Below are positions 8,301 to 15,325 of a stretch of DNA of 64,000 nt, piece by piece. Below the pieces are notes generated by a model. The model was not told the DNA's origin, did not search any database, and was given only the letters and a program-made list of their open reading frames with translations. Position 1 is the first letter of the stretch, and each line of letters begins with the position of its first letter. The stretch covers positions 1 through 64,000 of the forward strand of contig CAZOYW010000009.1 in assembly GCA_964584165.1 (NCBI GenBank). Reading direction: 5' to 3'. Made by a program: the position numbers and the translations under genes. Origin of the DNA: CAZKCI01 sp964584165 (GTDB taxonomy: Bacteria; Auribacterota; Erginobacteria; Erginobacterales; CAZKCI01).

Positions 8301-9909
8301 GGAGCGGACCGACGGCGCCGGCGCGCTCGCCCTGGACAAATTCGGGCGGGCCTATCTCGCCGGCTACACCTACTCCACCGCCTTCCCCACCCGCGATCCC
8401 TGGCAGTGTTCCCGGGCCGGAAATTACGATGCCTTTCTGGCGGTCCTCTCCCCCAGCGGTTCCGCCCTCGAGTATTCGACCTACCTGGGCGGGAGCGGCG
8501 AAGACCGGGCGGCGGGGCTCTCGCGCGGAGCGGACGGCCGCCTCGTCCTCGCCGGCTACACGAAGTCTGAAGATTTCCCGACGCGGAACGCCCTCCAGGC
8601 GGAGTGGAACCCGGGGACGACGGCGTCGAACTACGACGCCTTTCTCGCCGGTTTCCGCACGGTCTGCCAGGTGCCGGTTTCGCCCACGCCCCCGGGCTGG
8701 CTCACGCCCACACCGACGCCGGAGGTCCACGGGAGCCCCACCCGCGCGCCCACACTTACCCCGACGCCCACCCCCGTCGCCACCCCCTCCCTCCCCTCTC
8801 CGTCGCCCGCCCCCTCCTCACCGCCCGCGCCTTCCCCAACACCCACACCCCCTCCATCGATGACTCCCACGCCCTTCTACCTGGTGGCGGTTTCGGGGAC
8901 GGTGAGGGACGCCGCCACCTTCGCCCCCCTCTCCGGGGCGATGGTCCGGTTCTACGCGGAGAACGAGTCTCATCCGGATTGCCCGCCCGTGATCGCCTGG
9001 ACGGATGAGGCGGGCGGTTGCGCGGGTGAGGTGCGCACAGTCATACCCGAGGGGCGCGTCATCCTCGAGGCCCGCCGTTACGAGCACGCGCCGTCCGCCT
9101 CGGCCGCGGAGTACCTTGGAAGCACGGACGTCTGCCTCCCTCTCCTCTCCCTCTCCGGGATCCCCCGGACCGCCCCCGGGGGGACCGACTTCGACGGCGA
9201 CGGCCAACCGGACGAAGCGGTCTATCGCCCCGCCTCCGGCCTCTGGGCGGTCCGCGGGCTGAGCCGCTTCCAGTTCGGGACGGCGGGCGACGAGCCGGTT
9301 ACGGGCGATTTCGACGGCAACGGGACGGACGACCCCGGCGTCTTCCGCCCCTCGGACGGCCTCTGGGCGGTCCGGTCGCTCACCCGCTTCTACTACGGGG
9401 GGTTCCTCGACCTCCCCGTCCCCGGTGATTACGAGGGGAGGGGGCGCGCGACGGGAGCGGTCTTTCGCGCGGCCGGCGGCCTCTGGGCGGTCCGGGGGAT
9501 CACGCGCCTCTTTATCGGCGGGAGCGGGGAGGCGCCCGCCCCGGACGACTTCGACGGCGACGGCCGCCGCGACCCGGCCGTCTTCCGCCCCTCGGACGGG
9601 CTGTGGTCGATCCCCTCCCTCACCCGCTTCGTCCTGGGGGGAGCGGGGGACGAGCTCGTCCTGGGCGACGCCGACGGCGACGGCTCCGCCGACGCCGGAC
9701 TCTTCCGTCCCGCTTCCTCCCTCTGGGCGATCCGGTCACTGACCCGCTACTACTTCGGCTCTTCCGGCGACCTGCCCGTGCCGTCCGACCGCGACGGCGA
9801 CCTCGCCGCCGACCCCGCTCTCTTCCGCCCCTCCGCCGGCCTCTGGGCCGTCCGCGCCCGGACCCGCTTCCTCTTCGGCGCCGCCGGCGACCTCCCCCTC
9901 TCCCGTTAG
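5353..9909 (+). CDS. Secreted gingipain-fold (C25-like) protein with SBBP propeller and six-repeat module; catalytic residues lost
   Basis: 1518 residues. N-terminal signal segment (~1-33), then a peptidase C25-like region (~184-575: TTEYLIVTSEAL, WVLLGGDDAVVPDRD, closing LLGDPEMEL). In gingipain R the His is in YTGHGSETAW and the Cys in FIFDVACVNG; here the aligned segments read EISSGSALAW (Ser ~427 for His) and LIYSDSPQAAG (Pro ~463 for Cys). The fold is therefore probably non-catalytic. After a PTS linker come seven SBBP repeats (~637-1105), a second linker, a carboxypeptidase-regulatory-like beta domain (~1177-1265) and six DxDGDG repeats (1277-1518) ending PLSR-stop. No strong ribosome binding site. 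A fold-based binding or structural role is inferred. Confidence 0.82.
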   Translation: MPAARIHLIALGAGICAVAIIFSGVFGRPGLAAPSSDVAWGKGFESFIASVPADPAGSLLGGDGTRPRGRPGAGGAGSCFRVLIPPDRSFREVSGVDGSGGGGASPAEFVREGVIRGRRFLVFRAAASAEPSAASFRVVLSPSATPRPFPPAGPFDSLLDRAVVNPADRARFYPAPGRRVTAETTEYLIVTSEALRETFAEFADWKTARGVPAGVVTVEEIAAAYAGSDAQEEIKACVADYAATRGTAWVLLGGDDAVVPDRDCYCLYDVWNGSTDIPTDLYYAGLDDLDWNDDGDAYPCEPAAYGDTVDLDPDVFVGRAPVRTVSESAAFIAKAQAYAADPPLSGFAEEMLLVGVELFNSWDGHSDADWRSETMYANFISPHWPGTRYRLYDTDTDFSGGSAYDVTRTNLAFQISSGYNFIFEISSGSALAWMLEGESYFSTGNVSLCSNAGAEGLIYSDSPQAAGFDLPSDPCLGEEFLRNAGGGAAAFIGPSRSAIDNDQADDGHGVSFEYAREFWRILFSGDPVSAPRRLGAVFAEHLLFWNGLAANHGGARYYQFSLSLLGDPEMELMVRDPITPTPTPTPEGYLTPTSPPPSPTRTPSPSPTPEGFRTPSPSPSPSPSPSPTATPEGMVCARVLDFSTYLGGSGSDWGYEAAFDPAGGIVLAGLSASADFPSAGGGGFAGARDVFVARLSSDGSALLSGTLVGGASYETTCTLALGTGGEACVFGQTSSTDFPTLNPCQPSFGGGSSDLYLFALSPGGSALLYSTYLGGSEREFGEGLVLDCSGAPFLGGYTFSIDFPTRQAYQPSHGGDIGLYGDSDMVLARLSSSGSALLYSTYLGGESLDQCHAVALGPDGSLYLCGETSSNDMPTVNPYQAFKADTDGVGAYLARLSPSGSALIFATYFGGEDSDEEGVAAAVDGSGCFYVAGVTRAPDLPIANPYQASNASDLSGGVPLPDGFVFKLGPSGSDLIYSTYLGAERTDGAGALALDKFGRAYLAGYTYSTAFPTRDPWQCSRAGNYDAFLAVLSPSGSALEYSTYLGGSGEDRAAGLSRGADGRLVLAGYTKSEDFPTRNALQAEWNPGTTASNYDAFLAGFRTVCQVPVSPTPPGWLTPTPTPEVHGSPTRAPTLTPTPTPVATPSLPSPSPAPSSPPAPSPTPTPPPSMTPTPFYLVAVSGTVRDAATFAPLSGAMVRFYAENESHPDCPPVIAWTDEAGGCAGEVRTVIPEGRVILEARRYEHAPSASAAEYLGSTDVCLPLLSLSGIPRTAPGGTDFDGDGQPDEAVYRPASGLWAVRGLSRFQFGTAGDEPVTGDFDGNGTDDPGVFRPSDGLWAVRSLTRFYYGGFLDLPVPGDYEGRGRATGAVFRAAGGLWAVRGITRLFIGGSGEAPAPDDFDGDGRRDPAVFRPSDGLWSIPSLTRFVLGGAGDELVLGDADGDGSADAGLFRPASSLWAIRSLTRYYFGSSGDLPVPSDRDGDLAADPALFRPSAGLWAVRARTRFLFGAAGDLPLSR

Positions 9910-9924
9910 CAACCACGGCGCCCC

Positions 9925-9984
9925 GAGGAGGGACGGTGTCAACTTGTCAACTTGTAAGTTGACAAGTTGACACCGTCCCTCCTC
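9925..9984. repeat. Perfect 60-nt palindrome, GGGACGGTGTCAACTTG family
   Basis: 29-bp perfect stem (GAGGAGGGACGGTGTC... with its exact complement) closed by a two-base loop. The same core recurs at 63353-63418, and a relative with a different inner arm at 58201-58257. It sits 16 bp after the stop of the 1518-residue protein and could also act as a terminator-like structure. Confidence 0.85.
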
Positions 9985-10095
9985 ACCCCCACGGGAAGAA
10001 AGACGCTGTCCCGGCGTGGGAGATGAGGATAAAATAAGCATGGTGTCGCCGAAGGACCGCGGGGGAAAACGAGCCACTTCGACCGGGAGGCCGTT

Positions 10096-10554
10096 ATGTT
10101 CGCGGATATGCTCAAAGAGCTTTACTTCAGAGAGAGGCGGAAGCTCCAGGGGATGAGGATCTGCCAGCAAGAGGCGAAGATGCGCATACTCCGCTTGCTC
10201 GGCGAGGTGACCGACCAGGTGCGCGGAGTCCTGTCCCTGGGCGAGATCGAGGGCCGGAACGACATTCACGAAATCGTGAAGGAAAAGCTGCTCCGAGTCC
10301 CGGAGAACGCCGAGCAGATCGAGGAGCGATTGGACGCGATAGCCGAAGAGGAGCGGACGGCGCTCGCCAAGATGGCCGAGGCGGAGACGAAAAATATCGA
10401 CTACACCCCGGTCGAATTCGCGGATTATCTCTACCAGATGGAAAAGGTGTACGCCCTGGAAACGGCGCTCCAGGAAGAGAAGCTCTTCCCCGAGTCCGTA
10501 TACGCCGAGTTGTCGGAGCGGGAACGCCCGCCTGGAGTCGAGAAGCCCGGATGA
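10096..10554 (+). CDS. Hypothetical helical protein
   Basis: 152 residues, starting MFADMLKELYFRERRKLQG; GGGAGG lies five bases upstream. The sequence is charged and almost entirely helical with heptad-like stretches (EQIEERLDAIAEEER), suggesting a coiled-coil or helical bundle. There is no signal peptide, so it is probably cytoplasmic. Family not recognised. It stands alone between a secreted giant protein and the small six-repeat protein. Confidence 0.65.
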   Translation: MFADMLKELYFRERRKLQGMRICQQEAKMRILRLLGEVTDQVRGVLSLGEIEGRNDIHEIVKEKLLRVPENAEQIEERLDAIAEEERTALAKMAEAETKNIDYTPVEFADYLYQMEKVYALETALQEEKLFPESVYAELSERERPPGVEKPG

Positions 10555-10673
10555 GCCGGGCCGTGTGCAGAAACGTGGGCGAGGCGAGCCGGACCGGGAT
10601 TTCTGGGGATTGTTTCGAGAATCGAAACCGTCGCGCCCTGTAGGCCAGGAACATTAGCTCTCGGGAGGACAGC

Positions 10674-11558
10674 ATGATAGCATCGCGAACGGCGACCGGG
10701 ATCAAGGCGGGGATAGCCGTCGGACTGTTCTCCCTCTGTGTGGCGACCGGCGGCTTCCCCCAACGCCTCTCTCCCCGGGACGATCCGGAAGCGGCGGCCA
10801 ACGGGACGACGTATATCCCTCCCCAGACCATCGACTCCGGCGATTACAACGGTGACGGGAGCGACGAAATGGCGATCTTCCGGTTCAGCAACGGCCTCTG
10901 GGGGATACGGAACCTGACCCGCGCCTACTTCGGCGCCCTGGAGGAAGTCGCGGCTGCGGGCGATTACGACGCCGACGGAACGACGGATATCGCCGTCTTC
11001 CGCCTCGGCCAGAGTTTCTGGTCGGTCCGGAACCTCACCTTGTTTTACTTCGGGACCGGCGGCGACTACCCGGTCCCGGGCGATTACGCCGGCGACGGGA
11101 CCTGCCGAGCCGCGATCTTCCGGCCGTCCACGGGGATGTGGAGCGTTCGGGACCTCACCCGCGTCTATTTCGGGGGGTCCGACGACCGGCCGGCTTGGCT
11201 CTACCTCAACGGCGAAAGGGCCATCGCCACCTTCCGGCCGGCCACCGGCTTCTGGGCGGTGCGGGGGTGGACCCGCTGCTATTTCGGCGGTTCCGAAGAA
11301 TACGACGTGGCGGGCCACTACGGCGGGAGCGCCGAGCCCGAGATCGCCATCTACCGCCCGGCCGACGGGCTCTGGGCGGTCCGGGGCATGACCAGGTTTT
11401 ACTTCGGCGGGAGCAGCGACCGCCCGGCCCCGGCGGATTACGACGGAGACGGCAGCGACGATTTCGGCGTCTTCCGCCCGGAGACCGGAATCTGGTCGAT
11501 CCGGTCCCTCACCCGGGCCTATTTCGGATCGACCAACGACGTCCCCGCGACGAGGTAA
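10674..11558 (+). CDS. Minimal secreted six-repeat protein
   Basis: 294 residues with ribosome binding site GGGAGGA. An N-terminal hydrophobic segment (GIKAGIAVGLFSLCVAT) precedes a short spacer and then exactly six ~40-residue DxDGDG/FRP/W/TRxYFG repeats (about 55-294), ending PATR-stop. It is in effect the C-terminal module of the larger proteins without an attached head, making it the natural reference for the module's boundaries. Repeat 4 has lost its DxDGDG loop (LYLNGERA). The ABC exporter ATPase begins nine bases after its stop, so the two are probably co-transcribed. Confidence 0.85.
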   Translation: MIASRTATGIKAGIAVGLFSLCVATGGFPQRLSPRDDPEAAANGTTYIPPQTIDSGDYNGDGSDEMAIFRFSNGLWGIRNLTRAYFGALEEVAAAGDYDADGTTDIAVFRLGQSFWSVRNLTLFYFGTGGDYPVPGDYAGDGTCRAAIFRPSTGMWSVRDLTRVYFGGSDDRPAWLYLNGERAIATFRPATGFWAVRGWTRCYFGGSEEYDVAGHYGGSAEPEIAIYRPADGLWAVRGMTRFYFGGSSDRPAPADYDGDGSDDFGVFRPETGIWSIRSLTRAYFGSTNDVPATR

Positions 11559-11567
11559 GGCCAACGG

Positions 11568-12365
11568 TTGAAAGTTCTGGAGACAGAGGCGCTCACCCGC
11601 CGTTTCGGCGCCCTGGTCGCGGTGGACCGGCTGACGATCGCGGTCGAGGCCGGCGAGGTGTTCGGGATGGTCGGGCCCAACGGCGCCGGCAAGACCACCA
11701 CGGTCAAGATGCTGGTCACGCTCCTGCCGCCCACCTCGGGCCGGGCCAGGGTGGCCGGCTTCGACGTCGTCGCCCACGCCGCCTCGGTCCGGCGCAGCAT
11801 CGGCTACGTGCCCCAGCTGATCTCGGCCGACGGCGCCCTCACCGGCTACGAGAACCTCCTGGTCTCCGCCCGGCTCTACGACACCCCGCGACGGGAGCGG
11901 GCGGAACGGATCCGGGAAGCGCTGGACTTCATGGGGCTCTCCGAGGCCGCCGCAAAGCTCGTGCGGGAATACTCCGGCGGGATGATCCGGCGGCTGGAGA
12001 TCGCCCAGTCCATGATGCACCGGCCGCGGGTCCTCTTCCTCGACGAGCCGACGGTGGGGCTCGACCCGGTCGCGCGCAGGACGCTCTGGAGGCACCTCCA
12101 ACAGCTCCGGGACGATTACGGGACGACGATCGTCCTGACCACGCATTACCTGGAGGAGGCGGAGGATTTCTGCCACCGGGTGGCGATCATGAACCTGGGG
12201 AAGGTGGTCGCCCTGGGGACGCCGGACGAGCTCAAGTCTTCGATCGGCGCGCCGGAGGCGTCGCTGGACGACGTTTTCGCCCATTACACCGGCAGCAACT
12301 GGGAATCGGGAGGGAGCTATCGTGAGACCTCGCGAACGAGGCGCACGAGCAGAAGGCTGGGCTGA
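11568..12365 (+). CDS. ABC transporter ATPase, DrrA/CcmA-type exporter
   Basis: 265 residues from a TTG start (KVLETEALTRRFGAL). Walker A GPNGAGKTTT (~residues 35-44), signature YSGGMIRRLEIAQ, Walker B VLFLDEPTVGLDP and H-loop LTTHYLEEAE are all intact. It matches the daunorubicin-resistance (DrrA) class of ABC-2 exporters. Its 3' end overlaps the permease gene by 44 bp, and the last ~15 residues (RTRRTSRRLG) look unconserved. With the next gene it should form a half-transporter exporting a lipid, drug or polymer; the substrate is unknown. Confidence 0.93.
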   Translation: MKVLETEALTRRFGALVAVDRLTIAVEAGEVFGMVGPNGAGKTTTVKMLVTLLPPTSGRARVAGFDVVAHAASVRRSIGYVPQLISADGALTGYENLLVSARLYDTPRRERAERIREALDFMGLSEAAAKLVREYSGGMIRRLEIAQSMMHRPRVLFLDEPTVGLDPVARRTLWRHLQQLRDDYGTTIVLTTHYLEEAEDFCHRVAIMNLGKVVALGTPDELKSSIGAPEASLDDVFAHYTGSNWESGGSYRETSRTRRTSRRLG

Positions 12366-13173
12366 CTCGGGGCCGCCGCCGCGGCGCGGCGCCCTGGCCG
12401 CGGTCGCCGGCTTCATCGACAAGACCCTGACCATCGCCGAGCTGGAGGTCCGCAAGCTCCGCCACGACCCCACCGAACTCCTGGCCCGCGCGGCCCAGCC
12501 GATGCTCTGGCTGATGGTCTTCGGGGTGGTCTTCACCCGGGTCCACGCCATCCCCACCGGCGGCCTCCGCTACCTCGACTTCATGGCCCCCGGCATCCTG
12601 GCCCAGAGCGTCCTGTTCATCTCCATTTTTTACGGGATCGCCATCATCTGGGAGCGCGACCTGGGGATCGTGCACAAGTTCCTGGTCAGCCCCACCCCCC
12701 GCGCGGCACTGGTCCTGGGCAAGGCCCTCTCGGCCGGGGTCCGGGGGCTCTCCCAGGCGGTGATCGTCTACGTCCTGGCCGCCCTGCTGGGGGTGGAGAT
12801 GCGATGGGAGGCGGGGGCGCTGCTGGGAGTGGCCGCGGTGGTGATCCTCGGCTCGGCCCTCTTCTCCACCTTCTCCTTGATCATCGCCTGCCTGGTCAAG
12901 ACCCGCGAGCGCTTCATGGGGATCGGACAGCTCCTGACCATGCCGCTCTTTTTCGCCAGCAACGCGATCTACCCGCTCTCGGTGATGCCCTCGCCCCTGA
13001 AGGTGGTCGCCTCCCTCAACCCCCTGACCTACCAGGTGGACGCCCTGCGCTGCCTGATGCTCAAGGCCGGGGCGAGCGCCTATGGGATCGGCGCCGATCT
13101 GCTGGTCATGGCCGGCGGGCTATCCGTTCTCGTCCTGGTCGCCGCCCGCCTCTATCCGCGCGTGGCCACCTAG
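12322..13173 (+). CDS. ABC-2 type exporter permease
   Basis: 283 residues with about six membrane segments and the ABC2_membrane layout (LWLMVFGVVFTR, FMAPGILAQSVLF, TPRAALVLGKALS, RCLMLKAGASAYG near the end). The N-terminal ~30 residues overlap the ATPase gene and may be over-called, since the conserved part begins near IAELEVRKLRHDP. It is translationally coupled to the ATPase at 11568 and completes a DrrA/DrrB-like exporter. Confidence 0.9.
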   Translation: MRPRERGARAEGWADSGPPPRRGALAAVAGFIDKTLTIAELEVRKLRHDPTELLARAAQPMLWLMVFGVVFTRVHAIPTGGLRYLDFMAPGILAQSVLFISIFYGIAIIWERDLGIVHKFLVSPTPRAALVLGKALSAGVRGLSQAVIVYVLAALLGVEMRWEAGALLGVAAVVILGSALFSTFSLIIACLVKTRERFMGIGQLLTMPLFFASNAIYPLSVMPSPLKVVASLNPLTYQVDALRCLMLKAGASAYGIGADLLVMAGGLSVLVLVAARLYPRVAT

Positions 13174-13184
13174 TGTAGTGTCAC

Positions 13185-13667
13185 ATGAATAAGTGGAAAT
13201 ATCGGGTCGGGATCGGGCTCGTCGCCTTCAACGCCCTCTCCTACCTCGCCATCGCCCTCCTCCCGGTCTTCGGAGTCTCGGGCGGGACGCTCGCCACCGT
13301 CTCCGGCGCGCTCGTGATCGCCGCCGAATCAGCCTTCCTCGGCGCGGTCGCCCTCCTGGGCAGGGAGTTCTTCGAGAAGATCAAGGCCCGGGTCAAGTCC
13401 TGGTTCGCCCGGCCGGCCGTTCCGCCCCGGCCGGTGAGCCGGGGACGCCACCGGGCCGGCGTCATCATCCTTCTCTCGAGCATCCTCCCCTACTTCGCGG
13501 CCGAGATCGGCCTCTTCCTCGGCTATCCCCGGGATCATCACACCGCCTGGATCGTCGGCCTCCTCCTCTCGAGCGACCTCCTTTTCGTCGCCGGCCTATT
13601 CGTTCTGGGCGGGGATTTCTGGGAAAGGCTGAAGAAGCTCTTCGAGTGGCCGGGGGGAAGCAAATAG
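13185..13667 (+). CDS. Hypothetical membrane protein
   Basis: 160 residues with four predicted membrane segments in two pairs, separated by a basic cytoplasmic loop (KIKARVKSWFARPAVPPR). It starts 12 bp after the ABC permease and is probably in the same operon. The TAG stop at 13665-13667 is the TAG of the AATAGGTCC repeat that follows, so the native 3' end may have been altered. No family recognised. Confidence 0.7.
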   Translation: MNKWKYRVGIGLVAFNALSYLAIALLPVFGVSGGTLATVSGALVIAAESAFLGAVALLGREFFEKIKARVKSWFARPAVPPRPVSRGRHRAGVIILLSSILPYFAAEIGLFLGYPRDHHTAWIVGLLLSSDLLFVAGLFVLGGDFWERLKKLFEWPGGSK

Positions 13668-13695
13668 GTCCTATAGGACCTATAAGACCTATAGG
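13663..13695. repeat. AATAGGTCC palindromic repeat, copy 1
   Basis: AATAGGTCC...GGACCTAT followed by a further AAGACCTATAGG unit. It supplies the stop codon of the gene at 13185 and lies 16 bp before the next gene. A second copy lies at 13919-13940, and related GGTCCTATC units at 55493-55525. Confidence 0.75.
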
Positions 13696-13710
13696 AACAA
13701 AGGAGCGGCC

Positions 13711-13923
13711 ATGACCAGAGCGGCATTGATAGCCATCGGATCCTTGGCCCTTCTCCTCTCCTCCTGCGACCAGGATCGGCAGGCGCCGGAGCCCCCGGCG
13801 GGCGTGCCGCGACCCGGTCTCGGGGCGCTCCAGGCGGGGGCCAAAACCCGGAACGCGGCCGACCAGGCGGTGGAGAAGCAGGACAACCGCCTCCGGGAGT
13901 TGCGCGAGATCGCGGGCGAATAG
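13711..13923 (+). CDS. Small lipoprotein
   Basis: 70 residues; ribosome binding site AAAGGAG. The signal sequence ends in lipobox LLSSC (Cys ~19), followed by a short charged tail predicted helical (NRLRELREIAGE). Size and layout resemble small periplasmic entericidin- or Lpp-like lipoproteins, but no homologue is recognised. The TAG stop is inside the palindrome at 13919-13940. Confidence 0.65.
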   Translation: MTRAALIAIGSLALLLSSCDQDRQAPEPPAGVPRPGLGALQAGAKTRNAADQAVEKQDNRLRELREIAGE

Positions 13924-13940
13924 GTCCTATAGGACCTATT
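13919..13940. repeat. AATAGGTCC palindromic repeat, copy 2
   Basis: A perfect 22-nt palindrome (AATAGGTCC...GGACCTATT) lying between convergent genes. Being palindromic, it provides TAG on both strands: the stop of the lipoprotein gene (13921-13923, +) and of the M28 peptidase gene (13936-13938, -). Confidence 0.8.
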
Positions 13941-15165
13941 CGCCGAGAAGCTCGACCAGGCGGCGGAGGGCGAGGGCGGTTTCGGCGAGCTTCGCCGGAT
14001 CGACGATCTCGGGCGTGTCCCGGGCCGTGTGGGTCACCGTCGCCATCAGGACCGCCATCCTCTCGGCGGTGAAGGCGACCGAGGGGACCCCCGACTGGAC
14101 GAAGATCATGTGGTCGCCCTGGAACCAGGGCGGCCCCTCCATCAGACCGGGGAAGGCGGCGAAGGCATGGGCCGCCTGCTTTTTTAGCGCTTCCGGGCAC
14201 TCGTAGAAGGAGTAGGCGGTCTTCCCCTCCCGGTAGCCGACGTCGTCGATGTTGACGGCCAGCGCGGCGGCCTTGAGGCCGTCACCGTAGCGGGACAGGT
14301 AGTCCTTCTGGCCCGCCACGCTGTAGTGGTCCTCCCCGTTCAGGGCGGCGATCTCGATCCCGAGCTTCCCCCGGTAATCCCTAAGGAGGCGGGCGAGGAG
14401 GAGAAGGACGACCGTCCCCGAACCGTCGTCGGAGGCGCCCGGCGTACCCTCCCGCGTGTCGATATGGGCGCAGACGACGATTTTCCGGGCGGCCGTGGGG
14501 TTCTTCCTCAGGATCACGTTGCAGGCGGTGGCGGGGATCCGCCGGGCCTCGATGGAAAGGCAGAACGATTGACCCGCCCGGGACGCGATCTCGTCGCCCG
14601 TGGCGTCCGAGCAGAAGGCCGAGGGGATGTCGAAGTCGCCGTCCTCGATCAGGGGGAAGGGGTAGACCGCGCCGATCATCTCCGGGTTCCGGGGCGGGGC
14701 GGTGACGACGGCGGCGGGATTTTTCTCCTCGATCAGCGAATATATCTTCCGGTGATGGTCCGGGTTATAGAAGGGGAAGTTCTTCGGCATCAGCGGCTCG
14801 GCGCAGATCTCCCCCCGGAGGAGGAGTATCTTCCCGCGGCAGGAGGACTTCTCCAGCTCGGCCAGGGTCGAGACCGCGACGAGGGGGGAGATGACCTCGG
14901 CGGCCGGAGAGTAGGGGCCGATCTCGACGGGGAAGGCCTTGCCCCCGGAGGAGAGAGAGACCCGCCCCGTTTCATGGTCGAGGCAGGGGAAGGGGGCGGC
15001 ATCGATCTCGTAGCCCCAATCCCGCGCGGAACGGGCGAAGAAGTCGGTCGCGGCGCGGTTTCCCGGCGAGCCCGTGCGCCGGTGGGGGGCGAGAGCGCAG
15101 AGGGACTCGAGATAGGAACGGGCGGCGGCGACGCACTCGCGGACTTCGGACGGTTGGTCGGTCAT
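13936..15165 (-). CDS. M28-family zinc metallopeptidase
   Basis: 409 residues starting MTDQPSEVRECVAAAR; GGAGGTG lies upstream of the ATG. This start is preferred over an in-frame extension to 15414 that would translate a tandem repeat. The co-catalytic zinc ligands of M28 aminopeptidases are visible: VCAHIDT (His, Asp), GASDDGSGT (Asp), NGEDHYS (Glu region), NIDDVG (Asp) and GDHMIF (C-terminal His). A PA-like insert lies at ~95-200. There is no signal peptide, so it is probably cytoplasmic. Likely an aminopeptidase or carboxypeptidase for small peptides. Confidence 0.88.
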   Translation of the reverse strand: MTDQPSEVRECVAAARSYLESLCALAPHRRTGSPGNRAATDFFARSARDWGYEIDAAPFPCLDHETGRVSLSSGGKAFPVEIGPYSPAAEVISPLVAVSTLAELEKSSCRGKILLLRGEICAEPLMPKNFPFYNPDHHRKIYSLIEEKNPAAVVTAPPRNPEMIGAVYPFPLIEDGDFDIPSAFCSDATGDEIASRAGQSFCLSIEARRIPATACNVILRKNPTAARKIVVCAHIDTREGTPGASDDGSGTVVLLLLARLLRDYRGKLGIEIAALNGEDHYSVAGQKDYLSRYGDGLKAAALAVNIDDVGYREGKTAYSFYECPEALKKQAAHAFAAFPGLMEGPPWFQGDHMIFVQSGVPSVAFTAERMAVLMATVTHTARDTPEIVDPAKLAETALALRRLVELLGE

Positions 15166-15195
15166 GGACACCTCCGCGAGGATTATAGCAGAAGC

Positions 15196-15237
15196 ATGGA
15201 CGGGATGGACGATATGGACGGGATGGACGATATGGAC
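15196..15237. repeat. 18-bp tandem repeat
   Basis: ATGGACGGGATGGACGAT repeated about 2.3 times between the divergent M28 peptidase and efflux operon. Confidence 0.7.
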
Positions 15238-15325
15238 TGAAAAGACAGAGCTATCTGTTGGCAGAAGCGGGCGGACTCCTTTATAATCGCCGGCAAATAG
15301 TCCCTTACAACTCCGGGGAGGCGCG

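Noticed and set aside
5665..8730. Very long antisense open frame opposite the gingipain/SBBP gene
   Set aside because: High-GC codon bias of the plus-strand gene leaves the opposite frame open; the translation is low-complexity Gly/Arg/Glu without domains, and the plus strand carries clear repeats.
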